Of a stretch of 55,537 nt of DNA, positions 7,052 to 15,452 are shown one piece after another. A program made the position numbers and the translations under genes. Source of the stretch: DUVY01 sp036562755 (GTDB taxonomy: Bacteria > Bacillota > Clostridia > Christensenellales > DUVY01); NCBI GenBank assembly GCA_036562755.1, contig DATCJN010000017.1, positions 1 to 55,537 on the forward strand, written 5' to 3'. The notes beneath the pieces were generated by a model. It searched no databases. It was not told the DNA's origin and saw nothing but the letters and a program-made list of their open reading frames with translations. The first letter of the stretch is position 1, and every line of letters starts with the position of its first letter.

Positions 7052-10000
7052 TGTTTGAATTAAATAACTTTGACTCAATTCAAATAAGCCTGGCAGGTCC
7101 AGAGAAAATAAGAGAATGGTCATACGGCGAAGTTACCAAGCCCGAGACCATCAACTACAGAACGCAAAAACCCGAAAGAGACGGACTATTTTGCGAAAAG
7201 ATTTTCGGTCCAACAAAGGACTGGGAATGCCATTGCGGAAAATATAAACGCATAAAGTATAAAGGCGTTATCTGCGATAAATGCGGCGTCGAGGTTACTC
7301 GCTCTAAAGTTAGACGCGAGAGAATGGGCCATATAGAATTGGCCGCGCCCGTATCTCATATTTGGTATTTTAGAGGCGTTCCTTCCCGCATGGGCTTGTT
7401 GCTCGATATGTCGCCTAAGGCGCTTGAGCAGGTATTGTATTTTGTAAGCTATGTAGTGCTAGATCCCGGCGACACCAATTTGGTATATAAACAAATTCTG
7501 TCCGAAAAAGAAAAGAACGACGCGGCGGAATTGTTCGGCCCTAAGTCCTTTAGGGTAGGAATGGGCGCCGAAGCCATAAAAGAGCTTTTGGCTAAAATCG
7601 ACTTAGAAAAAGAATTGGCTGAAATTAAAGACACTATTAAAAACGCGCCCGGACAAAAGAAAAAGAGAGCTATTAGAAGACTTGAGATAGTCAACGCATT
7701 TATAAAAAGCGGCAGCAATCCCACCTGGATGATTTTGGACGTGCTGCCCGTTATCCCGCCCGAACTAAGACCTATGGTTCAGCTGGACGGCGGCAGATTT
7801 GCTACCAGCGATTTAAACGACCTGTATCGCAGAGTTATCAATAGAAACAACCGTTTGAAAAAGCTAAAAGAGCTTGGCGCGCCCGAAATAATCATACGCA
7901 ATGAAAAGCGTATGCTCCAAGAAGCAGTTGACGCGCTGATAGACAACGGCAGACGCGGCAAAGCCGTAACAGGCCCCGGAAACCGCGATCTGAAATCGTT
8001 AAGCTCTATGCTCCGCGGCAAACAAGGCAGATTCAGACAGAACCTATTGGGCAAGCGCGTAGACTATAGCGGCCGTTCGGTTATCGTAGTAGGTCCCGAG
8101 CTAAAGATTTATCAATGCGGCTTGCCTAAAGAAATGGCGCTTGAATTGTTTAAGCCTTTTGTAATGAAAAAGTTGGTAGATAAGCACGCCAACTACAATA
8201 TAAAGACGGCTAAGCGAATGGTTGAGCGCGCAAAAAGCGAAGTATGGGACGTTTTGGAAGAGGTAATCAAAGACCATCCCGTTCTTCTCAACCGCGCGCC
8301 TACGCTGCACAGACTTGGTATTCAGGCTTTTGAGCCGGTATTGGTAGAAGGCAGAGCTATTAAACTGCATCCTCTGGTGTGCACGGCGTTTAACGCGGAC
8401 TTCGACGGCGACCAAATGGCCGTTCACGTTCCTCTGTCCCTAGAGGCGCAAGCCGAAGCAAGATTCTTAATGCTCTCGTCCAATAACATTCTCAAGCTGT
8501 CCGACGGCAAGCCGGTTATGACGCCCACTCAAGACATGGTTATAGGCTGTTACTATCTAACCATAGTCAAAGAAGGCGCTAAGGGCGAAGGCCGTTACTT
8601 CGCCGACGCTGACGAAGCCGTTATGGCATATGAGACCAAACAAGTCGAACTGCAGGCAAAAGTCAATGTTCGTATCCACAAAGTAATCGACGGCAAGAAG
8701 ATGTCCAGAATTATTCAAACCACCGTAGGACGCATTATCTTCAACAGCGCGATACCTCAAGATTTGGGCTTTGTGGATAGATCCAAGATAGATAACTTAT
8801 TTGAATTGGAAGTAAACTTCCTGGTAACCAAGAAGCACCTGCAAGATATTGTATATCGTTGCTTTAAGTTAAAGGGCGCTTCCGAAACCGCTAAGGTTTT
8901 GGATAAGATTAAAGACTTAGGCTTTAAGTATTCAACCGTAAGCGGACTAACCGCAAGCATATTTGATATGCACATACCCGAAAAGAAACAAGGAATTATC
9001 GCGCAGGCGGAAGAAGCCGTCATCAAGAAAGAAAGAGAATACGAGCGCGGCATAATCACCAGCGAGGAAAAGTCCAAGCACGTCATCGATATTTGGAACA
9101 AGGCAACCAACGACGTAACCGACGAGCTTATGAAGACTTTGAGCGCGTTCAACCCTATATTTATGATGGCTAACTCGGGCGCGCGCGGTAACAAGAACCA
9201 GATCAGGCAGCTTTGCGGTATGAGAGGTCTAATGACCAACCCTAACGGTAAGATTATCGAAACGCCTGTAAGAAGCAGCTTTAGAGAAGGGCTTTCGGTT
9301 TTGGAATACTTCATTTCCTCTCACGGCGGACGCAAAGGTTTGGCGGACACTGCGTTAAAGACGGCGGACTCCGGTTACCTAACCAGAAGGTTAGTCGACG
9401 TTTCACAAGACGTCATCGTGCGCGAAGACGACTGCTTTGCCGCTTTGGGCGAAAAGCCTAAGGGAATGGTCGTTAGAGAAATCGAAGGTATCGAAACCCT
9501 CAAAGACAGAATTGTGGGCAGATACACCGTCGAGGCTGTCAAAACAAGCGACGGCAAGGTTATAGTAGGCGCGGACGAATATATAACAGAAGAAATCGCC
9601 GATAAGATAGTAGAGGCAGGCATAAAAGAGGTTAATATCAGAACGGTATTGACTTGCCGCTCCAGATACGGCGTTTGCGCTAAGTGCTACGGCAAGGACA
9701 TGGCCGGAAGCGAAAAGGTTAAGATAGGCGAAGCCGTGGGTATTATTGCCGCGCAAAGTATCGGCGAACCCGGCACGCAGCTTACCATGAGAACGTTCCA
9801 TACCGGCGGCGTTGCGGCAGCCGAAGACATAACCCAAGGTTTGCCTAGGGTAGAAGAATTGTTTGAAGCGCGCGTTCCTAAGGGCGCGGCTGTTATGTCA
9901 GAGATAGGCGGCAAGATATCTATTGTCAAGAGCGCCAACAAGACCGAAGTTGTGGTCAAGTCGCCCGACGGCGAACAGGCTGTTTACGAAATTCCTTACG

Positions 10001-10578
10001 ACGCCAAACTCAGACCTGAAATTGTCGCTTGCGCCGAAGAAGGCGGCTCTATCCAGCCCGGCGACGCTTTGACTGAAGGGCCTATCAATCCCAGCACATT
10101 GCTAAGGACTAAGGGCGTAAAAGGCGTTCAAGAATACCTATTAGGCGAAGTTCAATCCGTTTATAGAATGCAAGGCGTTGAAATCAACGACAAGCATATA
10201 GAAATCATCATAAGACAGATGATGAGAAAGGTGCGCATAGAAACTTCGGGCAGCACCGAACTAATGCCCGGCGAGCTTGTTGACATCTTCGCGTTTGAAG
10301 AAGCCAACAAGAAAGCATTGATGGAAGGCGGCGAGCCCGCTAGCGCTAAGAGAGTGCTGTTGGGCGTAACCAAAGCCGCTTTGGCTACCGATTCGTTCTT
10401 GTCGGCGGCATCCTTCCAAGAAACCGCAAGAGTGTTAACCGACGCGGCTATCAAGAAGAAGGTCGATCCGCTGATCGGCTTAAAAGAAAACGTAATTATA
10501 GGTAAGCTGATACCCGCAGGTACGGGAATGAAGATTTACAGAAACGTAACTCCCGAAGAAACAGCGCCTAAGACCTAA
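7051..10578 (+). CDS. rpoC: RNA polymerase beta' subunit
   Basis: RpoC carries the active-site Mg2+ of RNA polymerase. In 1175 residues it shows the N-terminal zinc finger CHCGKYKRIKYKGVICDKCG (about 60-80), the catalytic NADFDGDQMAVH (about 448-459) and the bridge/trigger-loop region around GARGNKNQIRQL. A second zinc site has a Cys in REDDC and three in LTCRSRYGVCAKCYG (about 865-885). AAQSIGEPGTQLTMRTFHTGG is in the C-terminal region. The length is typical of Firmicutes, without large lineage insertions. Translation is probably coupled to rpoB through the one-base overlap, with GAGGGTGA as ribosome binding site inside the rpoB end. Confidence 0.98.
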   Translation: MFELNNFDSIQISLAGPEKIREWSYGEVTKPETINYRTQKPERDGLFCEKIFGPTKDWECHCGKYKRIKYKGVICDKCGVEVTRSKVRRERMGHIELAAPVSHIWYFRGVPSRMGLLLDMSPKALEQVLYFVSYVVLDPGDTNLVYKQILSEKEKNDAAELFGPKSFRVGMGAEAIKELLAKIDLEKELAEIKDTIKNAPGQKKKRAIRRLEIVNAFIKSGSNPTWMILDVLPVIPPELRPMVQLDGGRFATSDLNDLYRRVINRNNRLKKLKELGAPEIIIRNEKRMLQEAVDALIDNGRRGKAVTGPGNRDLKSLSSMLRGKQGRFRQNLLGKRVDYSGRSVIVVGPELKIYQCGLPKEMALELFKPFVMKKLVDKHANYNIKTAKRMVERAKSEVWDVLEEVIKDHPVLLNRAPTLHRLGIQAFEPVLVEGRAIKLHPLVCTAFNADFDGDQMAVHVPLSLEAQAEARFLMLSSNNILKLSDGKPVMTPTQDMVIGCYYLTIVKEGAKGEGRYFADADEAVMAYETKQVELQAKVNVRIHKVIDGKKMSRIIQTTVGRIIFNSAIPQDLGFVDRSKIDNLFELEVNFLVTKKHLQDIVYRCFKLKGASETAKVLDKIKDLGFKYSTVSGLTASIFDMHIPEKKQGIIAQAEEAVIKKEREYERGIITSEEKSKHVIDIWNKATNDVTDELMKTLSAFNPIFMMANSGARGNKNQIRQLCGMRGLMTNPNGKIIETPVRSSFREGLSVLEYFISSHGGRKGLADTALKTADSGYLTRRLVDVSQDVIVREDDCFAALGEKPKGMVVREIEGIETLKDRIVGRYTVEAVKTSDGKVIVGADEYITEEIADKIVEAGIKEVNIRTVLTCRSRYGVCAKCYGKDMAGSEKVKIGEAVGIIAAQSIGEPGTQLTMRTFHTGGVAAAEDITQGLPRVEELFEARVPKGAAVMSEIGGKISIVKSANKTEVVVKSPDGEQAVYEIPYDAKLRPEIVACAEEGGSIQPGDALTEGPINPSTLLRTKGVKGVQEYLLGEVQSVYRMQGVEINDKHIEIIIRQMMRKVRIETSGSTELMPGELVDIFAFEEANKKALMEGGEPASAKRVLLGVTKAALATDSFLSAASFQETARVLTDAAIKKKVDPLIGLKENVIIGKLIPAGTGMKIYRNVTPEETAPKT

Positions 10579-10588
10579 TAAAAAACCA

Positions 10589-10616
10589 ACGGGCTTTAAC
10601 CAAAGCCCGTTTTTTT
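10589..10616 (+). terminator. Terminator of rpoBC
   Basis: ACGGGCTTT (10589-10597) / AAAGCCCGT (10602-10610) with 4-nt loop and T7. Confidence 0.9.
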
Positions 10617-10654
10617 ATGGTAACTAAAATCAAAAACCATTAATAATATATAGT

Positions 10655-10966
10655 ATGAAAGACATAGCTAAGTTTTTGATTTTGACAAAAGACGACAGAT
10701 TTATAGCCAAAGCCAAGATAGGCTGCGGCGGCGTTTGCGTAATAGAAGGACTGCCCCTAGGAAAATATAAATTAATTCAATACGAAGCGCCTTGCGGATA
10801 TATATGCGGCGATCCCGTGTATTTTGAGCTGGATAGATTGGGCTGCACGCGGATTCTGGATGTGCCCATTGGAATAAGAGATGACAGCTGCGAAGAACCA
10901 AAAGAAATCGATTATATGACTTGCGCCAATGTGGCGATAAGGATTAATTGCAAAAACAGCGGCTAA
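10655..10966 (+). CDS. Small Cys-rich protein with a Cna-B/SpaA-like (prealbumin fold) domain
   Basis: This is a 103-residue protein. Its middle (about 30-60) reads IEGLPLGKYKLIQYEAPCGY followed by a strand-like stretch. That is the pattern of the LPxGxYxLxExxAPxGY segment found in Cna-B/SpaA beta-sandwich domains. There is no signal peptide, LPxTG or transmembrane segment, and about eight cysteines are present. That argues against a sortase-anchored pilin and for a protein assembled inside the cell, such as a spore-coat component; this is inference. Just upstream, TAATAT (10644-10649) leaves only 5 nt to the ATG and there is no Shine-Dalgarno. The stop codon lies in the arm of the shared terminator. 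Compare the gene at 46764-47222. Confidence 0.65.
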   Translation: MKDIAKFLILTKDDRFIAKAKIGCGGVCVIEGLPLGKYKLIQYEAPCGYICGDPVYFELDRLGCTRILDVPIGIRDDSCEEPKEIDYMTCANVAIRINCKNSG

Positions 10967-10980
10967 AAGCCGCTGTTTTT
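10952..10980. terminator. Bidirectional terminator shared by the Cna-B-like gene and pepV
   Basis: A 13-bp perfect stem, AAAAACAGCGGCT (10952-10964) and its complement (10968-10980), with a 3-nt loop. It has T- and A-runs on both sides and directly abuts the stop codons of both convergent genes. Confidence 0.9.
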
Positions 10981-12309
10981 TTATTTTGCAAGATTGATGA
11001 TGGCATCTTTATATATTTCTATCAGTTTATAAAAGTTGTCCAACGAAATCGACTCGTCGTAGTTGTGTATCCTGGACTCTTCGCCGGGGAACGTAGGGCC
11101 GAAAGCAACGCCGTTTTGCAGGTATCTGGCGTAAGTGCCTCCGCCCGTTATTATGCCTTTTGAATCTGTGTTGCCTGTGACTTTTTCATAAGAGGCTATC
11201 AAACTCTTGACCAAAAAGCTTTCAGGGTCGGCATATAAATAAGGCATATGGTGGGTTACCTCGAATTTGCCGCCGCTGAACAAATCGGACAAGCGGTTGA
11301 TGATGTTTTGAATCTTTTGATTAATAGGGCATCTAAAGTCCAAATCAAGCTCCAGAATGTTATTGTCTTTATCATAATAGGCCGTGCCTACGTTAAGGGT
11401 TTGTTCGCCGCTTCTAGAGCCGTCGTCGATATAAACGCCCATATTCTTGCAGGCGTTTTCGTTAAGCAGGTAATGCCTAATTGTTTTGGTTATGCCCCAC
11501 GCGCCTATGTCGATCAAGAAATTAAACACTTTCCATATGGCGTTGTCGCCCAATTGAGGAGTGCTGCCGTGAGCGGAAACCCCAAAAAACCTTAGCGCGA
11601 CAGCGTCTTGGTCTTCCTCGGCCTCGGCCTTATATTTTTGAATTAATTCTTGATAGTAGCCGGGTAGCGCGGATTTTTTTATCTTTATTTGCGCCTTCTC
11701 GGGCACCATGTTGACTCTCAAACCCGCCGCAAATTCCAGAATATTGTCTTTCCAAAAATTATCCAACGGCAAGGTCGCCTTTAGCTGCAAAATAGTCTTT
11801 TCGCAAATAATAAGCGGAAAATCTGAGTCGGGAGAAAAACCCAATTGAGGCATTCTGCCCAATTTTTTATAATATTCCATGCAACCGCAGCCGCTTTCCT
11901 CGTCGCAGCCGATTATTAATCTTACGGTTTTATTTAGCTTTATGCCCTCTTCTTTAATTTGCTTTAACGCGTATAAAACGGCTACCGTAGGGCCTTTGTC
12001 GTCCACGACGCCGCGCCCGTAGATGCGGCCCTCGTAAATTTCGCCTTGAGAGCGCGTCCAGCCGTCGCCAAGCGGAACGACATCGGCGTGGGTTAAGATA
12101 CCTATAACTTCGTCATTGCCCGAACCGTATTCTATTTCGCCCGCATAGCCGTCTATATCGCGGATTGTAAACCCGAGAGATTTGCCCTTATCCAAAATAA
12201 AATCAAGCGCTTGCCTTACCTTAGGCCCAAAAGGCGCGTTTTCTTGAGGTTCGCCTTTAACGCTTTCTATTTTTACAAAATCGATTAAAGTTTTAATTGC
12301 GTCGTCCAT
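10981..12309 (-). CDS. pepV: M20 family metallo-dipeptidase (PepV/Sapep type)
   Basis: This 442-residue cytosolic peptidase of the M20/PepV group hydrolyses dipeptides, often beta-Ala or D-residue containing, using two Mn2+ or Zn2+ ions. The first metal His is in GILTHADVVPLGDGW (about 90-105). The bridging Asp and following residues are in GRGVVDDKGPT (about 122-133), and the catalytic Glu pair is in GCDEESGCGC (about 154-163). A later GGGTYARYLQNGVAFGP segment with a downstream His completes the catalytic domain around a lid domain. No signal peptide is visible. AAAGGAC precedes the ATG. It is divergent from radC and convergent with the Cna-B-like gene. Confidence 0.88.
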   Translation of the reverse strand: MDDAIKTLIDFVKIESVKGEPQENAPFGPKVRQALDFILDKGKSLGFTIRDIDGYAGEIEYGSGNDEVIGILTHADVVPLGDGWTRSQGEIYEGRIYGRGVVDDKGPTVAVLYALKQIKEEGIKLNKTVRLIIGCDEESGCGCMEYYKKLGRMPQLGFSPDSDFPLIICEKTILQLKATLPLDNFWKDNILEFAAGLRVNMVPEKAQIKIKKSALPGYYQELIQKYKAEAEEDQDAVALRFFGVSAHGSTPQLGDNAIWKVFNFLIDIGAWGITKTIRHYLLNENACKNMGVYIDDGSRSGEQTLNVGTAYYDKDNNILELDLDFRCPINQKIQNIINRLSDLFSGGKFEVTHHMPYLYADPESFLVKSLIASYEKVTGNTDSKGIITGGGTYARYLQNGVAFGPTFPGEESRIHNYDESISLDNFYKLIEIYKDAIINLAK

Positions 12310-12403
12310 TCTTTTGTCCTTTATTTTAATTTTTCTGCCTTGACAATAAACCGTATTAATATTAATATAAATTAAATTGTTGCGTTTAATGATATTTTTC
12401 TAA

Positions 12404-12432
12404 TTTACATATTCTGTAAAAAACATTATACT
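12404..12432 (+). promoter_or_regulatory. Promoter of radC-gltX
   Basis: -35 TTTACA (12404-12409), 17-bp spacer, -10 TATACT (12427-12432). Confidence 0.7.
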
Positions 12433-12460
12433 ATAACAGCGAATAAGGGGGCAAGGATTT

Positions 12461-13219
12461 TTGAAAAAGGACCATCCGCACGGCGGTCACCGACAACGGA
12501 TGAGAGAAAGACTCAAAAACCTTGGGGCGAGCGATTTTTACGAACACGAACTGCTTGAGATGTTTTTATATCCCGTCATCCCGATGAAAGACACCAACGA
12601 ACTCGCTCATAGGCTGCTTGATACGTTCGGCTCGTTAAAGAACGTCATTTACGCCGACTGGAAAGAGTTGCACAAAGTCAAAGGCATGACCGAAATAGCC
12701 GCCCTTAATATCTCGCTTTTGCCCGAGATTTACAACAGGATTAACTACCAATTTGAGCTTGCCGCTGAGAAAATAGACAACTTTGAGCAAGCAAAAAGGG
12801 TTGCCTGCGCCGCCTTGAGCAATAAGACCAAAGAAGAAGTATTGATTATCTGCCTAGACAGCGCAAACAAGATAGTAAGAAAGCGAATAATATCGCAAGG
12901 CGGACTAAAAGAAGCCTATGTAAACACGCGCAACATCGCCGAGGAAGCCTTTAGGTTTTCGGCGGATAAGATTTTGGTGGCTCACAACCATCCGTCAGGG
13001 CATCTTGAGCCCTCCGCCAATGATTTAAAGTTTACTCAGAACCTGGCGTTAGCGCTTGCGTATTTGGATATACTTTTGATAGACCATATAATAGTATCGG
13101 GCAACAACGCCTATAGCCTAAAAAAAGCGGGTATAATAAACAGCATTATTGAGGAGCATAGGCAAAAGCTGCCCCAAAAAATCGTAGCCGACATAACTAA
13201 GGAGAAGGACTTATGGTAA
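12461..13219 (+). CDS. radC: RadC family JAB-domain protein
   Basis: In 252 residues there is an N-terminal helix-hairpin-helix-like region (about 15-90). It is followed by the RadC JAB/MPN domain, with the metalloprotease-like signature LVAHNHPSGHLEPSANDLKFT (His-x-His...Asp, about 168-188). The N-terminal GHRQRMRERL motif is characteristic of the family. The molecular role is unsettled; links to recombination and natural competence have been reported, and the early DNA-repair claim is doubted. The start is TTG at 12461, with AAGGGGG and AAGGA upstream. The end overlaps gltX by 7 bp, so the two are an operon. Confidence 0.9.
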   Translation: MKKDHPHGGHRQRMRERLKNLGASDFYEHELLEMFLYPVIPMKDTNELAHRLLDTFGSLKNVIYADWKELHKVKGMTEIAALNISLLPEIYNRINYQFELAAEKIDNFEQAKRVACAALSNKTKEEVLIICLDSANKIVRKRIISQGGLKEAYVNTRNIAEEAFRFSADKILVAHNHPSGHLEPSANDLKFTQNLALALAYLDILLIDHIIVSGNNAYSLKKAGIINSIIEEHRQKLPQKIVADITKEKDLW

Positions 13220-14640
13220 GAACGAGATTTGCGCCCAGCCCCACCGGATATATGCATATAGGCAATCTACGCACGGCTTTATACGCATATTTGTTCGCCA
13301 GGGCAAACAACGGCAAGTTTATATTAAGAATAGAAGACACCGACACCGAAAGAACGGTGGAAGGCGCGATTGACGTTATATATAAAACCCTAAAGCAAGC
13401 GGGAATAGAATACGACGAAGGCCCGGACATCGGCGGCGAATACGGACCTTATATCCAATCCCAAAGAAAAGATATATATAACTACTACGCCCATAAATTA
13501 GTCGAAACTGGCGCGGCGTATTATTGCTTTTGCTCTAAAGAAAGGTTAAGCCAACTTCAAGAGAGCGGAGCGACTAAATACGATAAATACTGCCTGCACA
13601 ATGTGTCGTTAGAGGAAGCCAAGGCCAGAATTGCAGCAGGCGAGCCCTTTGTTGTTAGACAAAATATTCCCGAACAAGGCGTTTCGTCTTATACCGATTT
13701 GGTTTTTGGCGAGATTACTGTGGATTATAAAGATCTGGAAGATAATATTTTGCTAAAATCGGACGGCATGCCCACATATAACTTCGCCAATGTGATCGAC
13801 GATCATTTGATGGGCATTAACTATGTAATAAGAGGCGTGGAATATCTGACTTCTACCAATAAGTACAACTTAATATACGACGCTTTTGGCTGGGAGCGTC
13901 CCAAATATATTCACTTGCAGCCCATTATGAAAGACAGCGCGCACAAGCTCTCCAAGCGCACGGGCGACGCAAGCTTTGAGGACTTTATAGCCAAGGGCTA
14001 CTTAAGCCAGGCGATTGTAAATTATATAGCCTTGTTAGGCTGGAGTCCTAAGGATAACAGAGAAAAACTTTCCATGCAAGAATTAGTCGAAGCGTTTTCA
14101 ATAGAGGGCTTGTCAAAATCGCCTTCTATATTCGACGAAGTAAAAATGCGCTGGCTCAATTCGCTTTATGTCAAGGAATTGCCTGCGGAGGAATTTGCAA
14201 AGCTGTCCAAGCCGTATTACGATAATTTGGGATTAGCCGGAAAATACGATTACGCAATTTTGGACAAACTTTTACAGTCGCGTATTGAAATAATGTCCGA
14301 TATACCTGAAAAGCTAAAGTTCTTAGACCAATTCGACAACTTTGACTTAAATTTATTTGAGAACAAAAAGCTAAAGATAGACAAAACCACCGCCAAAGAA
14401 GTTTTGCCTAAATTAATCAAGAGGCTTGAGGAAATTAATTCTTTTGACAACGCTGCGTTGTTTGAAAATTTAAAGCAATTCTCCGCCGAAATTAACCTAA
14501 AGAGCGCTGCGCTGTTTTGGATTATGAGAATAGCGCTCACGGGCGCCGAAGTTACCCCGGGGGGAGCTACCGAAATGGCCGAGCTGTTAGGAAAAGAGCG
14601 TTCATTGGAAAGAATAAAAACGGCTTATCAAAGGTTATAA
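13213..14640 (+). CDS. gltX: Glutamyl-tRNA synthetase
   Basis: GltX charges tRNA-Glu, and often tRNA-Gln in organisms using the amidotransferase route. The 475-residue class I enzyme has the HIGH-like motif in PSPTGYMHIGNLRTALYAYL (about 8-27), RIEDTDTERTV, and the KMSKS-like HKLSKRTGD (about 243-251). An alpha-helical anticodon-binding domain fills the C-terminus. It starts inside the end of radC with AAGGAGAAGGA just upstream, implying translational coupling. Confidence 0.97.
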   Translation: MVRTRFAPSPTGYMHIGNLRTALYAYLFARANNGKFILRIEDTDTERTVEGAIDVIYKTLKQAGIEYDEGPDIGGEYGPYIQSQRKDIYNYYAHKLVETGAAYYCFCSKERLSQLQESGATKYDKYCLHNVSLEEAKARIAAGEPFVVRQNIPEQGVSSYTDLVFGEITVDYKDLEDNILLKSDGMPTYNFANVIDDHLMGINYVIRGVEYLTSTNKYNLIYDAFGWERPKYIHLQPIMKDSAHKLSKRTGDASFEDFIAKGYLSQAIVNYIALLGWSPKDNREKLSMQELVEAFSIEGLSKSPSIFDEVKMRWLNSLYVKELPAEEFAKLSKPYYDNLGLAGKYDYAILDKLLQSRIEIMSDIPEKLKFLDQFDNFDLNLFENKKLKIDKTTAKEVLPKLIKRLEEINSFDNAALFENLKQFSAEINLKSAALFWIMRIALTGAEVTPGGATEMAELLGKERSLERIKTAYQRL

Positions 14641-14645
14641 TGCTT

Positions 14646-14685
14646 GACGCTATAGCTTTTTGCTATAGCGTCGGTGCTTTTTATT
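14646..14685 (+). terminator. Probable terminator of radC-gltX
   Basis: An 11-bp stem, GACGCTATAGC (14646-14656) and its complement (14662-14672), with loop T5. The T-run starts six bases after the stem, so it is weaker than the others. Confidence 0.6.
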
Positions 14686-14724
14686 AAAAATATACGATTA
14701 CATAATATTGCTATTTTATACTTC

Positions 14725-14753
14725 TTGACAAAAACGCGTTCAACGCATATACT
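14725..14753 (+). promoter_or_regulatory. Promoter of tRNA-Arg(ACG)
   Basis: -35 TTGACA (14725-14730), 17-bp spacer, -10 TATACT (14748-14753), 14 bp before the tRNA. Confidence 0.85.
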
Positions 14754-14767
14754 TAAATAATGCTTGA

Positions 14768-14844
14768 GCACCCATAGCGCAATTGGATAGAGCGTTTGGC
14801 TACGGACCAAAAGGTTGGGGGTTCGAGTCCCTCTGGGTGTGCCA
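14768..14844 (+). tRNA. tRNA-Arg (anticodon ACG)
   Basis: Acceptor GCACCCA pairs with TGGGTGT (first pair G-U). The anticodon stem TTTGG/CCAAA holds loop CTACGGA, the T arm is GGGGG-TTCGAGT-CCCTC, and CCA is encoded. The wobble A of ACG is expected to be deaminated to inosine for CGN decoding. Confidence 0.95.
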
Positions 14845-14876
14845 AAACAGCGATTTTTAAAAATCGCTGTTTTTTT
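14845..14876 (+). terminator. Terminator of tRNA-Arg(ACG)
   Basis: AAACAGCGATTTT and its complement around a 2-4 nt loop, followed by T7. Confidence 0.85.
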
Positions 14877-14911
14877 ATTTTACATAGTTTTTTATTTGAA
14901 AATTATAAATT

Positions 14912-14931
14912 TTGTCTAATTATATAGACAA
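14912..14931. repeat. Perfect inverted repeat TTGTCTA-N6-TAGACAA
   Basis: A 7-bp dyad (14912-14918 / 14925-14931) about 90 bp upstream of the interrupted small reading frame at 15022. It is operator-like in size and spacing, with no known regulator assigned. Confidence 0.3.
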
Positions 14932-15021
14932 TCAAATTTTTTCTTTCGCTTTAATAAAATCTTTGCTAAAGAATTATAAAAATTTTTTTCTGACATTGAA
15001 AGCGGAAATCAGAGGCAAAAA

Positions 15022-15142
15022 ATGAAAAATAATAAAATATCTGGCCGTTTCTGTTTTGGTAATTTTTATAGGACTTTTAAAGGTTGATACATTTGCTTAT
15101 ATTTCTCATTTGGTTAAAAGCAAACGCGGCGCGCTTTATTGA
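15022..15142 (+). pseudogene. Small single-pass membrane protein frame interrupted by an A5 run
   Basis: From ATG 15022, with AGAGG 8 nt upstream, the zero frame soon stops. Dropping one A from the A5 run at 15025-15029 would give about 39 residues: MKIIKYLAVSVLVIFIGLL, then a polar segment ending in KSKRGALY and TGA at 15142. That has the form of a small protein with one transmembrane helix and a basic tail. It is either a decayed gene, a homopolymer length error, or coincidence. Confidence 0.35.
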
Positions 15143-15161
15143 TTAGAGCCCGCCGCGTTTG
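15121..15161 (-). terminator. Strong hairpin downstream of the small minus-strand ORF
   Basis: An 11-bp GC-rich stem, CAAACGCGGCG (15121-15131) and its complement (15151-15161), with a 19-nt loop. On minus it is followed by CTTTTAACC, a modest U-run. It probably ends the 15262-15182 transcript. Confidence 0.5.
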
Positions 15162-15181
15162 TTTAGACTATCAAACTAGCC

Positions 15182-15262
15182 TTATTCTTCGGCCTTATTC
15201 TTGTTTTGATTCTTATTTTTGGCTTGAGTTTTCTTAGCGCAATTTCTGTTTTTGTCAGGCAT
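15182..15262 (-). CDS. 26-residue Lys/Asn/Gln-rich small protein
   Basis: On minus, AAAGGAG sits about 10 nt before ATG (15262-15260), followed by 26 codons and TAA. The product starts MPDKNRNCAKKTQAK and is almost entirely Lys, Asn, Gln and Glu, with one Cys. Composition and size are similar to minor small spore proteins and other tiny clostridial proteins, but I do not recognise a named family. A GCAAGAA/TTCTTGC hairpin (15290-15307) lies just upstream of its ribosome binding site and a strong hairpin follows the gene, so it looks like a real transcription unit. Confidence 0.5.
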   Translation of the reverse strand: MPDKNRNCAKKTQAKNKNQNKNKAEE

Positions 15263-15452
15263 TGTATTTTATCTCCTTTTGTTTTTTTGCAAGAATTTAT
15301 TCTTGCGTTATTAGTGTTTGCGGGCGCAAGGCCGAGTAAACCTAGTAATATTAACCAAAAATATTAAATTCTAATTCAATTTTAATCTAATTCAAATATT
15401 TTTTTAATTGTATTATGTTATACTTTAATCATTCTATCATAGGAGAATTTGT

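Noticed and set aside
14912..14931. TTGTCTA dyad as promoter of the tRNA-Arg or the gene at 15453
   Set aside because: No matching -10 at proper spacing and the wrong distance to either gene; kept only as an unexplained repeat.
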